Positions 1 to 11,752 of a stretch of DNA of 64,000 bases are shown here, in pieces. The number at the start of each line of letters is the position of its first letter. The stretch's first letter is position 1. Both the position numbers and the translations under genes were made by a program. The stretch comes from Pyrenula massariospora (lineage: Eukaryota > Ascomycota > Eurotiomycetes > Pyrenulales > Pyrenulaceae). The notes beneath the pieces were generated by a model, which did not search any database, had not been told where the DNA came from, and saw nothing but the letters and a program-made list of their open reading frames with translations. The DNA is taken from NCBI GenBank assembly GCA_021030905.1, contig JAGFMI010000004.1, forward strand, positions 744,001 through 808,000. The letters are read 5' to 3'.

Positions 1-1667
1 TCTGCGAACGTGGCCAGAGAATCTCCAGGATGCTCCCATGGGTACCGGCACGGCCACCCTTTGCTCTTGGTGCGAGCTACATTTATCTCATCCTTGTCGC
101 AATCTTCAAGTTTCTCGGGAGGTCCATTGTCTTGAAGCCGCTCGTCGCTATGAAAATCGGCAGCTTGTTCAGTCAGTATCCTAGTTGAGCCCATGCGTGG
201 GTGGGCTCTGTAGGGGAGTTTACTGCGCGGACACGGCGAGTCCTCTGCCGGAGAGCAACGTCGCTTTCGGTTGTTTTGGTAAAGCACCAAGTCAATGGTC
301 TCAAAGTTAGATACAGAGCTAGAGTGAGAATTTGTACTTGGGGAGATTGAAGCAGTCGTAATAGGAGTGGAATTATAGGGAAGAGCGGTAGATGCCGTGT
401 GAATTGATAATCGATCCGCAAGTGGTGACAGGCCCGTGTGACTCAATACTGCCTGCGTCTGCGGTGCACTGATCGGACTATACCCAGTAGCAATAGAATT
501 TGAAAGTTGGTTATTGACGACGATTGGGACTCCAGAAGCGATCCATGGTTGATAAGGCATACTTCCCATCCAATTTGGTTGGTGAAGTCCTCCGAAATTG
601 GTAGAATGCCTTAAGAAAGTTGTGGCATTTGGTGTAATGTCACCTGGACTTCTCAATTGTGTAATTCCATAGGCTGGCGCAAGGCCGCTATCACTCTGCT
701 TGTTTCCCGATGAAAGATTTCCGAAGAGCATGTTACGTGAATGACGATCCTGATCCAGGCCGGTATGTCCACAGTTCTCAAGCGCTCGTGTCTCTTTAGA
801 ACGTGAAAACCGAAAAGGAAGACCTATCCCCTCCGCGTGAGAAGTGCTGTTCGACATTTGCTGTGAAATTGCGCCTGCCTTCGTTTGGCAGGCTGTGAAA
901 CTGCGAGGTTGTTTTTGAATAGCAGTTTTATCGTTAATTATATTGGAGATGTCAATATTCGCAATTTCATTAGGTCCTTCAGCGGTAGGGCTTTGTGTTT
1001 GATTGTGGTAGTCCTGAGAGATTTTCTGTTTGTCTTGAAGATCTGACGGCCACTGGTTAGGGATATCTACTATTTGATCCTTCTTGTCAATTTCTTCCTC
1101 CTGATGGAGACAGCACGGCTGGTCATTGGCTTCCACGTTAGTAGCTTCGTCATCAGTGGCCGGCTCCTCTTTAGGCAAACAAAACTCGTCATTCGTGTCA
1201 TCCGTGAAAGGTTTCCGAGTCGAATGTGAAGTCCCGCAGTCGCTCTCGTCTGCACAAGTTTCTTCCTCACAGAATCCATCTTCCTTCACACATGATGACT
1301 CGTGGCAGACCTCATGGAAAGACTCATGGCAGGGTTCACGGTGTGGCTCATGGCAGTACCAGCCATGGGAGCAGCCGAAATCTTTCGAATACTTTTCTCC
1401 TAATGTTATTGGATCTTCATCGAGGAAGAGGGCTTCGTCGTCTTCATCGAGGTCCCAATGGGCAGGAGTGCATCTCGCATATATACGAGGTGAAGTGCAA
1501 ACATGACCAGATGCTTCTGGACATATAGTAGCCGGTGAAGCCTCCTCACAGTCAGGAGGACACATGTCACAGCAAATAATTGGAGAATGACATCCCACAT
1601 CCTCGTCCAGAAGGCATTCTGTTAAGCACCTGCGGCCTATCCTTGCCGATATATGGCCGGACTCCAT
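1..1667 (-). CDS. Cys/His-rich putative regulatory protein (C-terminus off the left edge)
   Basis: A single open frame of about 555 codons runs on the minus strand from an ATG at 1667 to the window edge with no stop. In-frame stops lie just upstream of that ATG. The first 150 residues are rich in Cys, His and acidic residues. They include three tandem 8-residue units beginning CHE (about residues 103-125), then acidic patches. The middle is Ser/Thr/Asn/Gln-rich and probably disordered, and a basic NRKRR stretch lies near residue 480. The visible end contains one Cys before a PWEHPG stretch and could enter a degenerate C2H2 finger, but this cannot be told here. A Cys/His-rich acidic N-terminus with a disordered middle resembles metal-responsive fungal transcription factors; that is inference only. 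It faces the gene starting at 2105 across a 437 bp shared promoter region. Confidence 0.6.
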   Translation of the reverse strand, partial: MESGHISARIGRRCLTECLLDEDVGCHSPIICCDMCPPDCEEASPATICPEASGHVCTSPRIYARCTPAHWDLDEDDEALFLDEDPITLGEKYSKDFGCSHGWYCHEPHREPCHESFHEVCHESSCVKEDGFCEEETCADESDCGTSHSTRKPFTDDTNDEFCLPKEEPATDDEATNVEANDQPCCLHQEEEIDKKDQIVDIPNQWPSDLQDKQKISQDYHNQTQSPTAEGPNEIANIDISNIINDKTAIQKQPRSFTACQTKAGAISQQMSNSTSHAEGIGLPFRFSRSKETRALENCGHTGLDQDRHSRNMLFGNLSSGNKQSDSGLAPAYGITQLRSPGDITPNATTFLRHSTNFGGLHQPNWMGSMPYQPWIASGVPIVVNNQLSNSIATGYSPISAPQTQAVLSHTGLSPLADRLSIHTASTALPYNSTPITTASISPSTNSHSSSVSNFETIDLVLYQNNRKRRCSPAEDSPCPRSKLPYRAHPRMGSTRILTEQAADFHSDERLQDNGPPEKLEDCDKDEINVARTKSKGWPCRYPWEHPGDSLATFA

Positions 1668-2104
1668 CCTGTTTAAGCTGTTTCTCCGGCCTTCGAGAAC
1701 GGAGGCCGACGAGTGCGAATGAGTCTGCTAAGTTCATAGACTTTCCTTGGTTTTTCTTGACAAGATATCGCTTAAAGTGAAAACCGACGAGGCTACAAAG
1801 CTTACATGGTTGACATAGTGCGCCAGGCTAGCTTCCCAAGCGGCTCGGCGAATGACGAGCAACGATCTCCACATCGTGACATCGACGCTAGCCCCAACCG
1901 GGGAAGTCTACCAGGTACATGTTGTTGCACCACCTCAACGAGCCACAGAGAACGAGCCACGAAACCAGCTTTTCGTGTATCAGAAGCCTAGCCACATCAA
2001 CTGGAAAGAGCCACAGCTGAGTCATACATTTGAAAGTTCGATCTTAGCCGCAACAACACGCTGTACTATCCGCTTCTTCCCACCGTCTTTGATAAGCACG
2101 AGCG
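1668..2104. promoter_or_regulatory. Divergent intergenic region (shared promoter)
   Basis: 437 bp lie between the minus-strand Cys/His-rich gene and the plus-strand myristoylated small protein. Short open frames here have no coding character. The region must hold both promoters; I see no clear named motif. Confidence 0.4.
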
Positions 2105-2782
2105 ATGGGCGGGCTCTGCTCCAAAGAGTCTAATAAACCAGATAACTTCTCGCAGCCGGGCCGAGTCCTAGGGTCATCCTCAGCACAGCCCAAGCAGCCG
2201 AGCTCTGCATCCGTGCCTCAGAAGATATCATCGAACAGTGCTGGGAGAACGGTAGGAGGTGGAAGTGGGGACGGGTCAGATCCGAGGAGCGCTGCCGCAA
2301 GAGCTGCTGAGGTAGGCCTATGGATTATCTTTTGATAGACATGTTTTCAGCTTTATGTTGTTTTTGAATTGTTGAATTCTGTCATCGGAGGTGCATTCTG
2401 CTTGCCGTTTTAGTTGTGAATCATGACTTCATTAAACATATGTCTCACGTCTACTCTCTTGTTTTTTCACAAGGGCGCTGTACCACAGCCCTCAGACGAG
2501 GTCTGAATACCCATGTCTCTCTCTGCTACTGGGTTGGACAATCTTTCTATTACTTATACACGCTCAATTTATTAGTGCAGCTTTCGCAGATATTGCAAAC
2601 GCTGATTCTTTCTCACACAGGAGCGTGCTGCTCGAACATCCGCAACAGCACAAGGCAAGCTAGGAAAGCAGTTGGCAGCACAAAAAGCACAGACAAGGAA
2701 CGAGGTACTCGCCGAAGGCTCGAGGGATGAGAGACAAGCGAGAGTTGCAGATGAGAATGCGGAGGCAAGGAATTGGAACTGA
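2105..2782 (+). CDS. Small conserved fungal protein, probable N-myristoyl/palmitoyl membrane anchor
   Basis: Two exons: 2105-2311 and 2621-2782, joined in phase 0 across a 309 bp intron (gtaggc...cacag). The product is 122 residues. It starts MGGLCSK, with Gly2 and Cys5 placed for N-myristoylation and palmitoylation. A Ser/Pro/Gly-rich linker follows, then DPRSAAARAAE. Exon 2 continues in the same helical Ala/Arg/Gln-rich style (KLGKQLAAQKAQTRNEVL) and ends EARNWN. This layout is common in filamentous fungi for a short membrane-tethered protein of unknown function. The unusually long intron rests on the smooth reading across the junction. A peripheral role on plasma or vacuolar membrane is inferred from the lipidation signal alone. 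Confidence 0.8.
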
Positions 2783-3239
2783 GTGACAGCGATGTTCTGA
2801 GTTTCTACAATGTTGGCTTGATTACCTCGAAACGTTCTAAAGGTCGGCGTTGAAGGAGAGGCGCAGCGTGAATAAGTAGCTTTCTCAACAGCGGAAAGTT
2901 TTTGCAATTCTAACCCTTCCACTTAGGAACAAAAGAGATACAGCAGCGGTTGCCCCCTTCGTCTTTACTAAACAAGAAATTGATGGAGACGTTCAGAACT
3001 AGAGCAATCGCTATCGACCGTCTTTGAGAAAGAATCCACCCCAAAAGCAAACCTCGCATCCATGTTACAAAAGAGTCGTCACCGCCTTTTTCGAGACTTT
3101 GAATTAATTCTCAAGAACATTGCCGTCACGCTGTACTAGACAGATAAACAACAGGGAAAATGACCCTTTAGCATCAAGCTGATACCTTTGCGCCGCGCAC
3201 GCCCCGTGGGTATACTATTGCCTGCAAGGTAGCGCATCC
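2783..3239. other. Convergent 3' region, no gene seen
   Basis: Space between the stop of the small lipidated protein and the stop of the minus-strand HMG-box gene. It probably holds both 3' UTRs. No convincing open frame. Confidence 0.5.
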
Positions 3240-4384
3240 TTATGCCGCGGCTGTCTTCTTCGAAGCCCGAGTCGGTAGTTCATGACCATACACAGTTTTG
3301 TACTCCGTTTGGTAACGCCTCCTGTCTGCGACTGCTTGGTCGTTATAAGGCTGTGAAGAAATTAGCTACCATCACAGACCTAGTTGTAGATGGCTTGCCT
3401 TTTGCCCACTCTGGCCAAGGTTCTTCCACTCGCTACTAATCAATTTTCCACCTTCAGCTATAGCCACGCCCTTGAAGTCACCGCTGGCCTGACGTTCCGT
3501 AAAGAACAAGGTATACCCTGTGCTAGGACGTTTGACAAGACGCTCATCACGCAATGGCTGTAAGTTGGTGGGTTTGCGATTATGCTTCTTTGCCTCCCTT
3601 TTCAAGCTTCCACGTGCTAGATTGGCGAGCCGGATTTGCTCCGGTTTCAGAGACTGTAACCATTTCCGATAATTGGCTTGTTTTTGGGCATTCGCCTCAT
3701 TAGCCTGGTGATTCAATTGCTGCCGGAAGATTTAGCCGGATCAATAGCAGAATTCGGTCGATGCCTTACCTCACGCTCTTGGGGTGAAAGGTTCCTGTAC
3801 TTTGCAGCGGTCTGCTTTACAATGTCCACACCATTGGTCCCTGATGCACCCTTTGACTCCTGCTGAGTAAGAAATAGATACGCCGAGACAGGGCGTCGAC
3901 CTCCAGTGGCAGCCTCTTGTTTCAATAAGGCATCTTCCCTTAATTGCTTGAGCTTCGCGGTTGTAGCCTTCTTCGCCTGTGCTTCCTTTTGCTTCGCAGT
4001 CAATACCTTCCGTTTTGGCTTCGGCTTCGGCTTTGGCTTAGACTTTCGCTTGGGTTTAGCTTTTGCTGCAGGCTTTCTCTTTGCAGGAGCTTTCTTGGTT
4101 GACTTCGCGCGTGTAGAAGCCGCAGCTTTGGTGGTCTTTGGTTTCGCAGCTTTTGCACGGCCAGTGTGAGCTTTGGGTCGTGAAGCAGATGTAGATTTAG
4201 ACGCATAGAGACGGCTGGGAATATTGGGATGGGAGGAATTGAGCCATTTTTTGGCGAGAAGGTGGTTGTTGGCAGTATCGTTCAAGCTCAATGCAACGCG
4301 TGACACGCCATGGCCGGTGCTTGGCCGTGCTCGCGTGATGAGCTGCCGACTGCATAGTCTTCCAAATGGAAGAATGACCGTCAT
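3240..4384 (-). CDS. Mitochondrial HMG-box DNA-packaging protein (two HMG boxes)
   Basis: Three exons on the minus strand: 4384-3770, 3704-3399 and 3350-3240, giving 343 residues. Intron 1 (3705-3769) is GT-AG. Intron 2 (3351-3398, 48 bp) begins GCAAGC, a GC-AG intron. Without it the frame ends prematurely inside the second HMG box; with it the box closes normally (QKPYNDQAVADRRRYQTEY). The N-terminus is Arg/Ser-rich without early acids, like a mitochondrial presequence. A long Lys/Pro/Ala tract (about 70-140) and two HMG boxes (about 160-235 and 255-325) follow. This matches fungal Abf2/TFAM-type proteins that compact and maintain mtDNA. It shares a 436 bp divergent promoter region with the Prp5 gene. 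Confidence 0.85.
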
Positions 4385-4820
4385 GGTATTTGATGGACGA
4401 GGCTGTGCTTAATCGGAAACTGCAGGCAAAGAATGGGCGGCTAAGGGGGTCAAAGTGGTCGCAGGCTGATACGAAGACTCGCGTTGGAGCTCAACTCGGG
4501 GGGAGGCTGGAATGCAATACAAAACAGGGAGGGCGCTAATTCTCTCTGGGAGCTCGTAGCTCGGCCCCGGAGTCCTGGGAATTCTTGGCACGCCGCTCTT
4601 CAACACCGTCGATCATTTAGGGACTAATGAAGCATTACGACTCACATGTGGTCCACAACGATCTCGAAGCACAACCTCAATACCCCTTTCAGAACTTGTG
4701 AAGCCGATTCTGCGGCAGACAGACCGAACCATGCAGCACTAGGCATCAGAGTCGCAGCTATCGACCCTCCACTGGCGCCTTGCTCCACGCTGTAACGCTC
4801 ACTCACTTGCAGTCTGAAAA
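4385..4820. promoter_or_regulatory. Divergent intergenic region between HMG-box gene and PRP5
   Basis: 436 bp between two divergent start codons, so it must contain both promoters and 5' UTRs. No recognisable named element seen. Confidence 0.4.
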
Positions 4821-7800
4821 ATGGCTCGCCACAGGGATTCTCGCTCACCATCGCCTGTAGGAAGCTCTCACTCGGCCTCTAAACACAGCCGACGAGATGA
4901 CCGTTACGAACGGAGTCGACGTGACGAGGGGAGGGGAAATCGGCGACGCTCCCGTTCGAGAAGTCCTGATGTAAGAAGGCGCTTTAGTCGTTTCTATGGC
5001 TACACTGACTTCCTACAGCGTCGACACCGGGATCGCGACCGTGAACGGGATCGAGATTACTATCGCCGCCGCGATCGATCCTTAGATCGACGGCGTGATG
5101 GACGCGATGATCGGCGAGATGACGATGCCTACAGACCAGGCCGGAGAGAAAGATCAAGAGATAGGAGACGTTCAAGAGACAGAGAAGATCGTCGAAGAAG
5201 TCGAGACCGCGAATACCGGCATAGACGAGATGATTCTCGTGGAGCTCCTCGTCGACGAGACGGCTCTGCTGATTCAAGAAAGGCGAGCCGAAGAGCAGAC
5301 AGTGGAGACCGAAGTTCGAAGAGAGATGCTGGAAGGTCTAATGAGGTACGTCATAGCCATAGCAGGCCAAGCTCGATGCATTATGAGCCGGCTCACAACG
5401 TCGAACAGAATTCGAAACCTGTCACTCCTGCCCCTTCCGCAGATGACCAAAAGGCTGCCAAGCTTGCGAAGCTTGAAGCCTGGAAGCAAGCCCAGGCTGC
5501 AAAGCAAGCAGAGAAGGCAAAGGAGCTGGAGGCCGCCGGAGGAGCACGAGGCATCTTGAATGAGATTGACAAGAGAGCAGGAGTATCCCCTGCTGTATCT
5601 TCTCCCAGATCACCTGATACTCCGAACGAAAGTTCTCCCACGCCATTCGCTGGCAAATTTGACCCCAAAGCTATAGCTAAGAAGAAGACAGTTTCAACAA
5701 CAGCGTTGGTTGCTCCCTTGGGGGCAGACGTTGCCGCACCAGCTCCAGGTTCCGCAAAAACCAATGGAGCCCAAGCGGCTCCTGTAAATCCTACTGTCAA
5801 CGGCAGCAAAGTGATTCAAGAACTCGGTAACAGACCACCATCTGCGGCTCCTCTAAAGGCCCGTGGGAATCTCAGCGGATTCGGCTTGGGCAACAAGACC
5901 AGCTCTGAGACAGATGTGTCGAAGAAAGCTTTGAATTTCGGTGAAGAGGAGTCGACTCGAAAAAAACTCGAAAAGCTTCCAACACCTCCTCTAGGAGACG
6001 CCGTACAAGACACTCCGGATGGTCAAGCACAAGACGAAGACGACGAGGAAGACGTTGACATGCAAGATGCCGGGACAGAGGAAGAGAACCTTGCAGCTGC
6101 CAGGGCTGCCGCGGAGAAAAGGGAAGAGCTGCTTCAGCAAAGATCTCATGATGAGCAACACCAGCATTCAGCAGACCCGGCTTCTGGCACCTATAACGAT
6201 ACGCCAATGATGGATGGGCCTGCAGGTACTTTCAATGACGCGCTCCCCGAGGATGAAGATGTAGACCCCTTAGATGCTTTTATGTCCGGCTTGACTGATG
6301 CGCCTCTACCTCGGAAACCTGTTAATGGGACCAAGTCAGGCAGAGCTAGGCAACAAGAGCCCGAAGCTATCTTTGGTGATGACGAGGTCGATATGGAAGC
6401 CGTTGGAAATGATACTGAGGATCTACTTGCTATTGCAAGCAAGAAGAAAAAGAAGGACATCCCAACAGTAAATCATGCTAAGATCAAATACGAACCTTTT
6501 CGAAAAAATTTCTACTCGGAGCCTGTTGATTTGGCGGACCTCGGCGAAGACGATATCGCTAGTCTCCGTATGGAATTAGATGGCATCAAAGTCAGGGGTC
6601 TGGACGTCCCAAAGCCCGTTACTAATTGGGCTCAGTGCGGTCTTGGCGTTCAGTCGTTGGATGTCATTCGCAAGCTAAATTATGAAGTACCAACATCTAT
6701 ACAGGCACAGGCAATTCCAGCCATCATGTCTGGAAGAGATGTGATTGGTGTTGCGAAGACAGGGTCTGGTAAGACGATCGCGTTTCTGCTTCCTATGTTT
6801 CGGCACATAAAGGATCAGAAGCCTTTAGAGAGTCTTGATGGACCGGTAGGCTTGATACTGTCACCCACCCGTGAACTAGCTACGCAGATACACAGGGACT
6901 GCCGGCCCTTCTTGAAAGCCTTGAATCTCCGCGCCGTATGCGCATACGGCGGGGCTCCCATCAAAGACCAAATCGCGGATCTCAAGCGTGGTGCAGAAAT
7001 CATAGTTTGCACACCTGGACGCATGATAGACCTTCTGGCGGCCAACTCTGGGCGCGTAACCAATTTGCGTCGAGTCACCTATGCTGTCCTTGATGAGGCC
7101 GATCGCATGTTCGACATGGGTTTTGAACCTCAGGTCATGAAAATCCTCGCTAATATTCGACCTGACAAGCAGCTTGTCCTCTTCTCTGCCACATTTCCCC
7201 GAGCGATGGAAGCTCTCGCCAGAAAAACCCTGGTGAGACCTATCGAGATCATCGTCGGTGGTCGGAGCGTGGTAGCTCCGGAGATAACACAGATTGTAGA
7301 AGTGCGTAGGGAAGAAACCAAATTTGTTCGCCTCCTCGAGCTTCTCGGCAATTTGTACGAGGACGAAAAGAATGAAGATGACCGCGTCCTGATCTTTGTG
7401 GATAGGCAAGAGTCTGCGGACTCGCTGCTACGTGAACTGATGAGAAAAGGCTATCCGTGCATGTCTATACATGGGGGAAAAGATCAGATCGACAGAGATT
7501 CTACAATATCCGACTTTAAGGCCGGGGTGGTACCAATTTTGACTGCCACATCTGTTGCTGCAAGAGGACTTGATGTGAAACAACTAAAGCTTGTCGTCAA
7601 CTACGATGCCCCAAACCATCTCGAAGACTATGTGCATCGCGCTGGTCGTACCGGCCGCGCAGGTAACAAGGGAACGGCGGTAACGTTTCTTACAGAAGAG
7701 CAAGACCGGTATAGCGTTGACATCGCTAAAGCCCTCAAGCAATCCGGTCAACCTGTGCCAGAGGCTATTCAGAAACTTGTCGACGGCTTCACTGAGAAAG

Positions 7801-8552
7801 TTAAAGCAGGAAAGGAGAAAGCCGGTGCATTAGGATTTGGTGGCAAGGGACTGGAACGGCTCGATCAAGAACGCGATGCTGCCAAAGCCCGCGAGCGCAA
7901 AGCCTTCAAAACAGGCGAGGAAGGCGAAGAGGATGAGAAGGAGGAGAAAGAAGCTTCTACGACTGACGATCTCTTCTCGAAAGCCGCCAGCGGTGTTCGA
8001 GCTGCTGACGCCCCTGCGACGTCATCTTCTCAACTGCCAGGTGTGCCTAAGGGTATTGACTTGGACGGCAAAATCACTGTTCACCGTACCGAGCGCGAAG
8101 ACACCAAGTCCTCCGGCGGCTCTACGCACAAATCTCAGATGGACAAGGTGGCCGCCGCCGTTGCTGGCATCAATGACAAGCTTTCCCGTGCTGGTGTCAT
8201 GCGGCAAGGCGTGCCCATCGACAACAAGGGGCCTGATGCTGGGGCCTTCCATGCAACGCTCGAGATCAACGACTTCCCACAAAAAGCGAGATGGGCTGTT
8301 ACTAACCGGACGAATGTGGCCAAGATTCTCGAGAGTACGGGCACGAGTATCACGACAAAGGGAAGCTTCTATGCCACTGGCAAGGAGCCACAGCAGGGCG
8401 AAAATCCTAAACTGTACATTCTCGTGGAAGGCGACACCGAGGTTGTCGTCGAGGCGGCCATGAGGGAGTTGATGAGACTGTTGAAGGAGGGTACAATAGC
8501 AGCCGCAGATGCGGAAGGCAGCAGGGGAGGTGGTCGATACTCGGTTCTGTGA
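4821..8552 (+). CDS. PRP5: Pre-mRNA-processing ATP-dependent RNA helicase Prp5
   Basis: An open frame of 1243 codons. The first ~190 residues are an RS/RD-rich tail typical of splicing factors. The DEAD-box core follows: Q-motif region, AKTGSGKT near 645, PTRELA near 682, GG and TPGR, DEAD near 757, SAT near 788, ARGLD and HRAGRTGR near 938. The extended N-terminus with a DPLDAFM-like segment and the conserved C-terminal domain identify Prp5 (DDX46) rather than other DEAD helicases. Prp5 acts with U2 snRNP at the branch site during prespliceosome formation in the nucleus. Bases 4971-5018 (gtaaga...ctgac...ctacag, 48 bp) look like an in-frame intron. Removing it joins RSRSPD to RRHRDRD and gives 1227 residues, probably the true product. 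Confidence 0.93.
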   Translation: MARHRDSRSPSPVGSSHSASKHSRRDDRYERSRRDEGRGNRRRSRSRSPDVRRRFSRFYGYTDFLQRRHRDRDRERDRDYYRRRDRSLDRRRDGRDDRRDDDAYRPGRRERSRDRRRSRDREDRRRSRDREYRHRRDDSRGAPRRRDGSADSRKASRRADSGDRSSKRDAGRSNEVRHSHSRPSSMHYEPAHNVEQNSKPVTPAPSADDQKAAKLAKLEAWKQAQAAKQAEKAKELEAAGGARGILNEIDKRAGVSPAVSSPRSPDTPNESSPTPFAGKFDPKAIAKKKTVSTTALVAPLGADVAAPAPGSAKTNGAQAAPVNPTVNGSKVIQELGNRPPSAAPLKARGNLSGFGLGNKTSSETDVSKKALNFGEEESTRKKLEKLPTPPLGDAVQDTPDGQAQDEDDEEDVDMQDAGTEEENLAAARAAAEKREELLQQRSHDEQHQHSADPASGTYNDTPMMDGPAGTFNDALPEDEDVDPLDAFMSGLTDAPLPRKPVNGTKSGRARQQEPEAIFGDDEVDMEAVGNDTEDLLAIASKKKKKDIPTVNHAKIKYEPFRKNFYSEPVDLADLGEDDIASLRMELDGIKVRGLDVPKPVTNWAQCGLGVQSLDVIRKLNYEVPTSIQAQAIPAIMSGRDVIGVAKTGSGKTIAFLLPMFRHIKDQKPLESLDGPVGLILSPTRELATQIHRDCRPFLKALNLRAVCAYGGAPIKDQIADLKRGAEIIVCTPGRMIDLLAANSGRVTNLRRVTYAVLDEADRMFDMGFEPQVMKILANIRPDKQLVLFSATFPRAMEALARKTLVRPIEIIVGGRSVVAPEITQIVEVRREETKFVRLLELLGNLYEDEKNEDDRVLIFVDRQESADSLLRELMRKGYPCMSIHGGKDQIDRDSTISDFKAGVVPILTATSVAARGLDVKQLKLVVNYDAPNHLEDYVHRAGRTGRAGNKGTAVTFLTEEQDRYSVDIAKALKQSGQPVPEAIQKLVDGFTEKVKAGKEKAGALGFGGKGLERLDQERDAAKARERKAFKTGEEGEEDEKEEKEASTTDDLFSKAASGVRAADAPATSSSQLPGVPKGIDLDGKITVHRTEREDTKSSGGSTHKSQMDKVAAAVAGINDKLSRAGVMRQGVPIDNKGPDAGAFHATLEINDFPQKARWAVTNRTNVAKILESTGTSITTKGSFYATGKEPQQGENPKLYILVEGDTEVVVEAAMRELMRLLKEGTIAAADAEGSRGGGRYSVL

Positions 8553-9364
8553 GCGGCGTTCCTGAACCTTTTGCCATATAGATAAATTAATGCAAATGCA
8601 CAACGTTTTACGTCGTCTCCACAACCAATTTGCGACACCGTCTTATAAGTAGACTACGTTAGTTCAATGCCAGAGCCGTGGTTTTCGGGAAAAGGGGCTT
8701 CGTAAATTTTGTGCCAAGGCCATTCCAAGTAGCATTCTCATTTGGTGCTGAGGCTTTGGCTGCATATTTAGGACTCTTAAATTTGGATCAATTCTTATCG
8801 GAGGTTTATGTCAAAGCCTCGGGTCTTGTCGATTCAGGCATGGCGTCGGCAGCACGAATTTTACCAAGGAAGCGGGGGCAGGTAGATGGGCTATGAACAG
8901 GCCGACCCTTTGACATAAGTGGCGTTCTCGACAAGTTTCAGAAACCCTAAAGTACTCAGAAGCATCGTTCTTGTGTTGATTGCCAGACAAGGCGCATTCG
9001 AAAGGAAAAGAAAAGAAAAGAGGCATCTGAAACGAGGCACGGATCAAGCTTCCTCCCGGGCAAGCGGTTGAGTGGACGTTGTGCCACCGCTCGCTGGTCC
9101 CCGCAATACCTATCCGGCGCCTACTCCTCATTTGGTGTATAGTCAGCCACCGCTTCCTCAAGCTTCCGGATTAGTAACGCCCAAATCTTGTTCTCGATCG
9201 CCAATCCCTCACGGCACATCGTAGGTTTCCGATCCAATGTTGACTTCATCTCTGTTGCTTTGCGACGCCCGGAAGAGTTCGCGACATTGTTCTGACTCTA
9301 TGGCTTGGAATCTACCAATATATCCTCATCCACAAAGAGTATCTCCTCCCATGTAACATCCAGC
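8553..9364. other. Intergenic region, PRP5 3' end and DUF2985 gene promoter
   Basis: 812 bp between tandem plus-strand genes. Short frames have no coding look. Nothing else seen. Confidence 0.5.
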
Positions 9365-11402
9365 ATGCCTTTGAAGCGAAAGCCTGTTCCGCCAACCTCC
9401 ACACAAGGCGCCTCGGAACTCCCAGCGAGTGCGCTTCACCCGGTGCCTGAAGGCGAAGCCAGCAATCAAAATAGCATTCCAGAAATCAACGTTGAAAGAC
9501 CACCTAATACATTAGAGCCACAACTCTCCCGGCAAGAAAGCACAACTCCCTTCCCACCACTACCAGGCTCACCTTCTGCCTCGCAAAGGAACAGTATCGT
9601 CAATCCGAACCCACCCGGCTCTTTATCTTTGCATCCAAGTGCGGCTGCAGATGCTGGCCGGCAGTCACCTGCACTGACAAGATCACGCCCATCAAGCGTG
9701 CGGATAAGAAGACTTCCTTCGTCACCCAATCTGTCACAACTAGCAGTGCAGGATGGCCGTGAGAAAGACACAGACCGGGACGGCCGCCGCCGTAGTCTGT
9801 CGGCTCCTCAAGAACCCCAGTGGCATTCCTCAACCCCTCGTGCCGACATTACAAGACAAAGAACCGCAACTTCTGCCATGCCACCTGTTGCCGAAGACGC
9901 GCCCTATGCTGACCCAGAAGTCGAGAATCAGCTCGACGTTCCAGTGCAGCCACGCAGAGGGAGACTTAGACGCGCCAGCAACGCCGTTTCTTCCATGATA
10001 GGACGCCCACGTACACCAGGCGCGTCGGACGAGCAAATTGAGAGCAATGAGTACGATTCAGAACTGGTTGATTTGTTAGATGTTGTGGGTATGTATCTTG
10101 TCATGAGAGACTTTTTTATCCAGGCTAAAACCCCCAGACCCTGAAGTGTCAACGCTGTCGACCCTTACCAACGTACAGAACAGCCTTTTCATTCCCGATT
10201 TAGGGCGACTTGTCAATCGGCGGCCTACGTATACCCTCACTCGGCGGCGGGAAGAAAATATTCCAGACGCTGCGCCAGGTGCGGACATTCAGACGATCTT
10301 GTCACGGCCGACGAGCCGGCTTTCAAGGCTGGAAACAGCTCAAAGCCAGGCAGACAGAGCCAAAAGGGACCAGCGAGGGGAGCCGATACAGCCGACAGAC
10401 TCGGAGCAAACTCGGAGGACGAGCATCTCCTCGACACTTGATTCAAACAATTATGCCGTCCTTCCGCACGGTGTGATCCTTGCAGGTTGGACCGAAGAAG
10501 AGAAGGGCGAACTCAATGACCACGTAAGACATCAACTTCACTCTAGGAGAGCAAAGTTCAAACGTCGAATGAAAGGCTTTGGGAAATACGTGTCGAAGCC
10601 GCTGGGGTTCTTTGTTACGCTTTACGCTACTTTGATCACGTTGTTTGGATTAGCATGGGTTCTATTTCTGATCGGCTGGATCAACGTTGGTGGGCGTCAG
10701 CTTTATATCATCAACGTCATCGACAATGTACTAGTTGCATTGTTTGCTATCATGGGAGACGGGTTGGCTCCGTTCCGCATTGTCGACACTTATCACATGA
10801 TTTATATTGCGCATTATCACCATCTCACCTGGCGGTTGCGTCGCGAGAAGGCTTTGCCGAAATTGCAGAACGAGAATGACCTACCAGCAGACCGCCCAAC
10901 GACTCCCGATATCGAAGCTGGTCTTGAGGAAAAGCATGAGTTCTCTGTTCTGAGCCCGGAGCAACAACGTAAACTTGCTCATCACCAGGGCAAATTCGCC
11001 AAGTCGCATACCTTCTACAGGCCACACGAAACGACAACACATTACGCATTTCCCCTGCGCTTACTAGTCGCTGTAGTGGTTCTACTCGATTGCCATTCGA
11101 TTTTCCAGATCGCCCTAGGTTCATGCACCTGGTCGATCAACTATCATCATCGCCCGTTTGCGCTGACTACAGTCATTCTGTGTTGCTCAATTAGTGTCAA
11201 CATCGCAGCTGGAATTACAATCTCGATCGGCGACAGAAAAACACGGAAGACGGATGTGATCGAGGAGCATTTCAGGCAAGGTTTGACAGATCATGCGATC
11301 CATCATATGGAAAAGAGGAAAGGCGTTGAAGTAGCGCGGCCGCCGCAGCCGAGCAAGCCCAAGAGAAGAGACGCTTGGAAAAAGGTTGTCGGATTGAGAT
11401 GA
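9365..11402 (+). CDS. DUF2985 integral membrane protein
   Basis: Two exons, 9365-10088 and 10138-11402, spliced across a 49 bp intron (gtatgt...cccccag), give 662 residues. The ATG at 9365 (MPLKRKPV) is the first in frame. The N-terminal ~400 residues are Pro/Ser/Arg-rich and cytoplasmic-looking. The C-terminal part carries the DUF2985 core: a transmembrane pair around FFVTLYATLITLFGLAWVLF, the signature DNVLVALFAIMGDGLAPFRIVD, a loop with RLRREKALPK, then two more hydrophobic segments and a basic tail. The family is widespread in ascomycetes, with unknown function and probably in plasma or internal membrane. The intron fits because the junction reads LLDVVDPEVSTLSTL without a stop. Confidence 0.85.
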
Positions 11403-11752
11403 TGTCGTAGGTGTGGCATAGAGGATATATTTGAAGCACACACTTTGAATGATGACACCGTTTACTTTAATCATTACAGCGAACTCACGAAGCTAGGAGA
11501 TCTAACGATTTTCGGCACAGAGCCTACTATGTATACTTAATTTTATGCTTTCTCTCCCAACAGGAAAGCTCCGAGATATAATTAAACAAACTATCCCCAC
11601 GAAGAAGAACTACATTCCAACACTCCCCCCCCCCTCACAGACGCTCTAAACCCGGTCTTTGCAAGCAACTGCCCATCACCAATCATCCCCTTTCGAGCCC
11701 ATGCTACAATAATCCTAGTAAAAAGGACCGTGGATCGAAAGTGACCCAGGTC
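11403..11752. other. Convergent intergenic region, no gene seen
   Basis: About 350 bp between the DUF2985 stop and the stop of the doubtful minus-strand proline-rich gene. A polypyrimidine run lies near 11620. Probably 3' UTRs. Confidence 0.4.
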
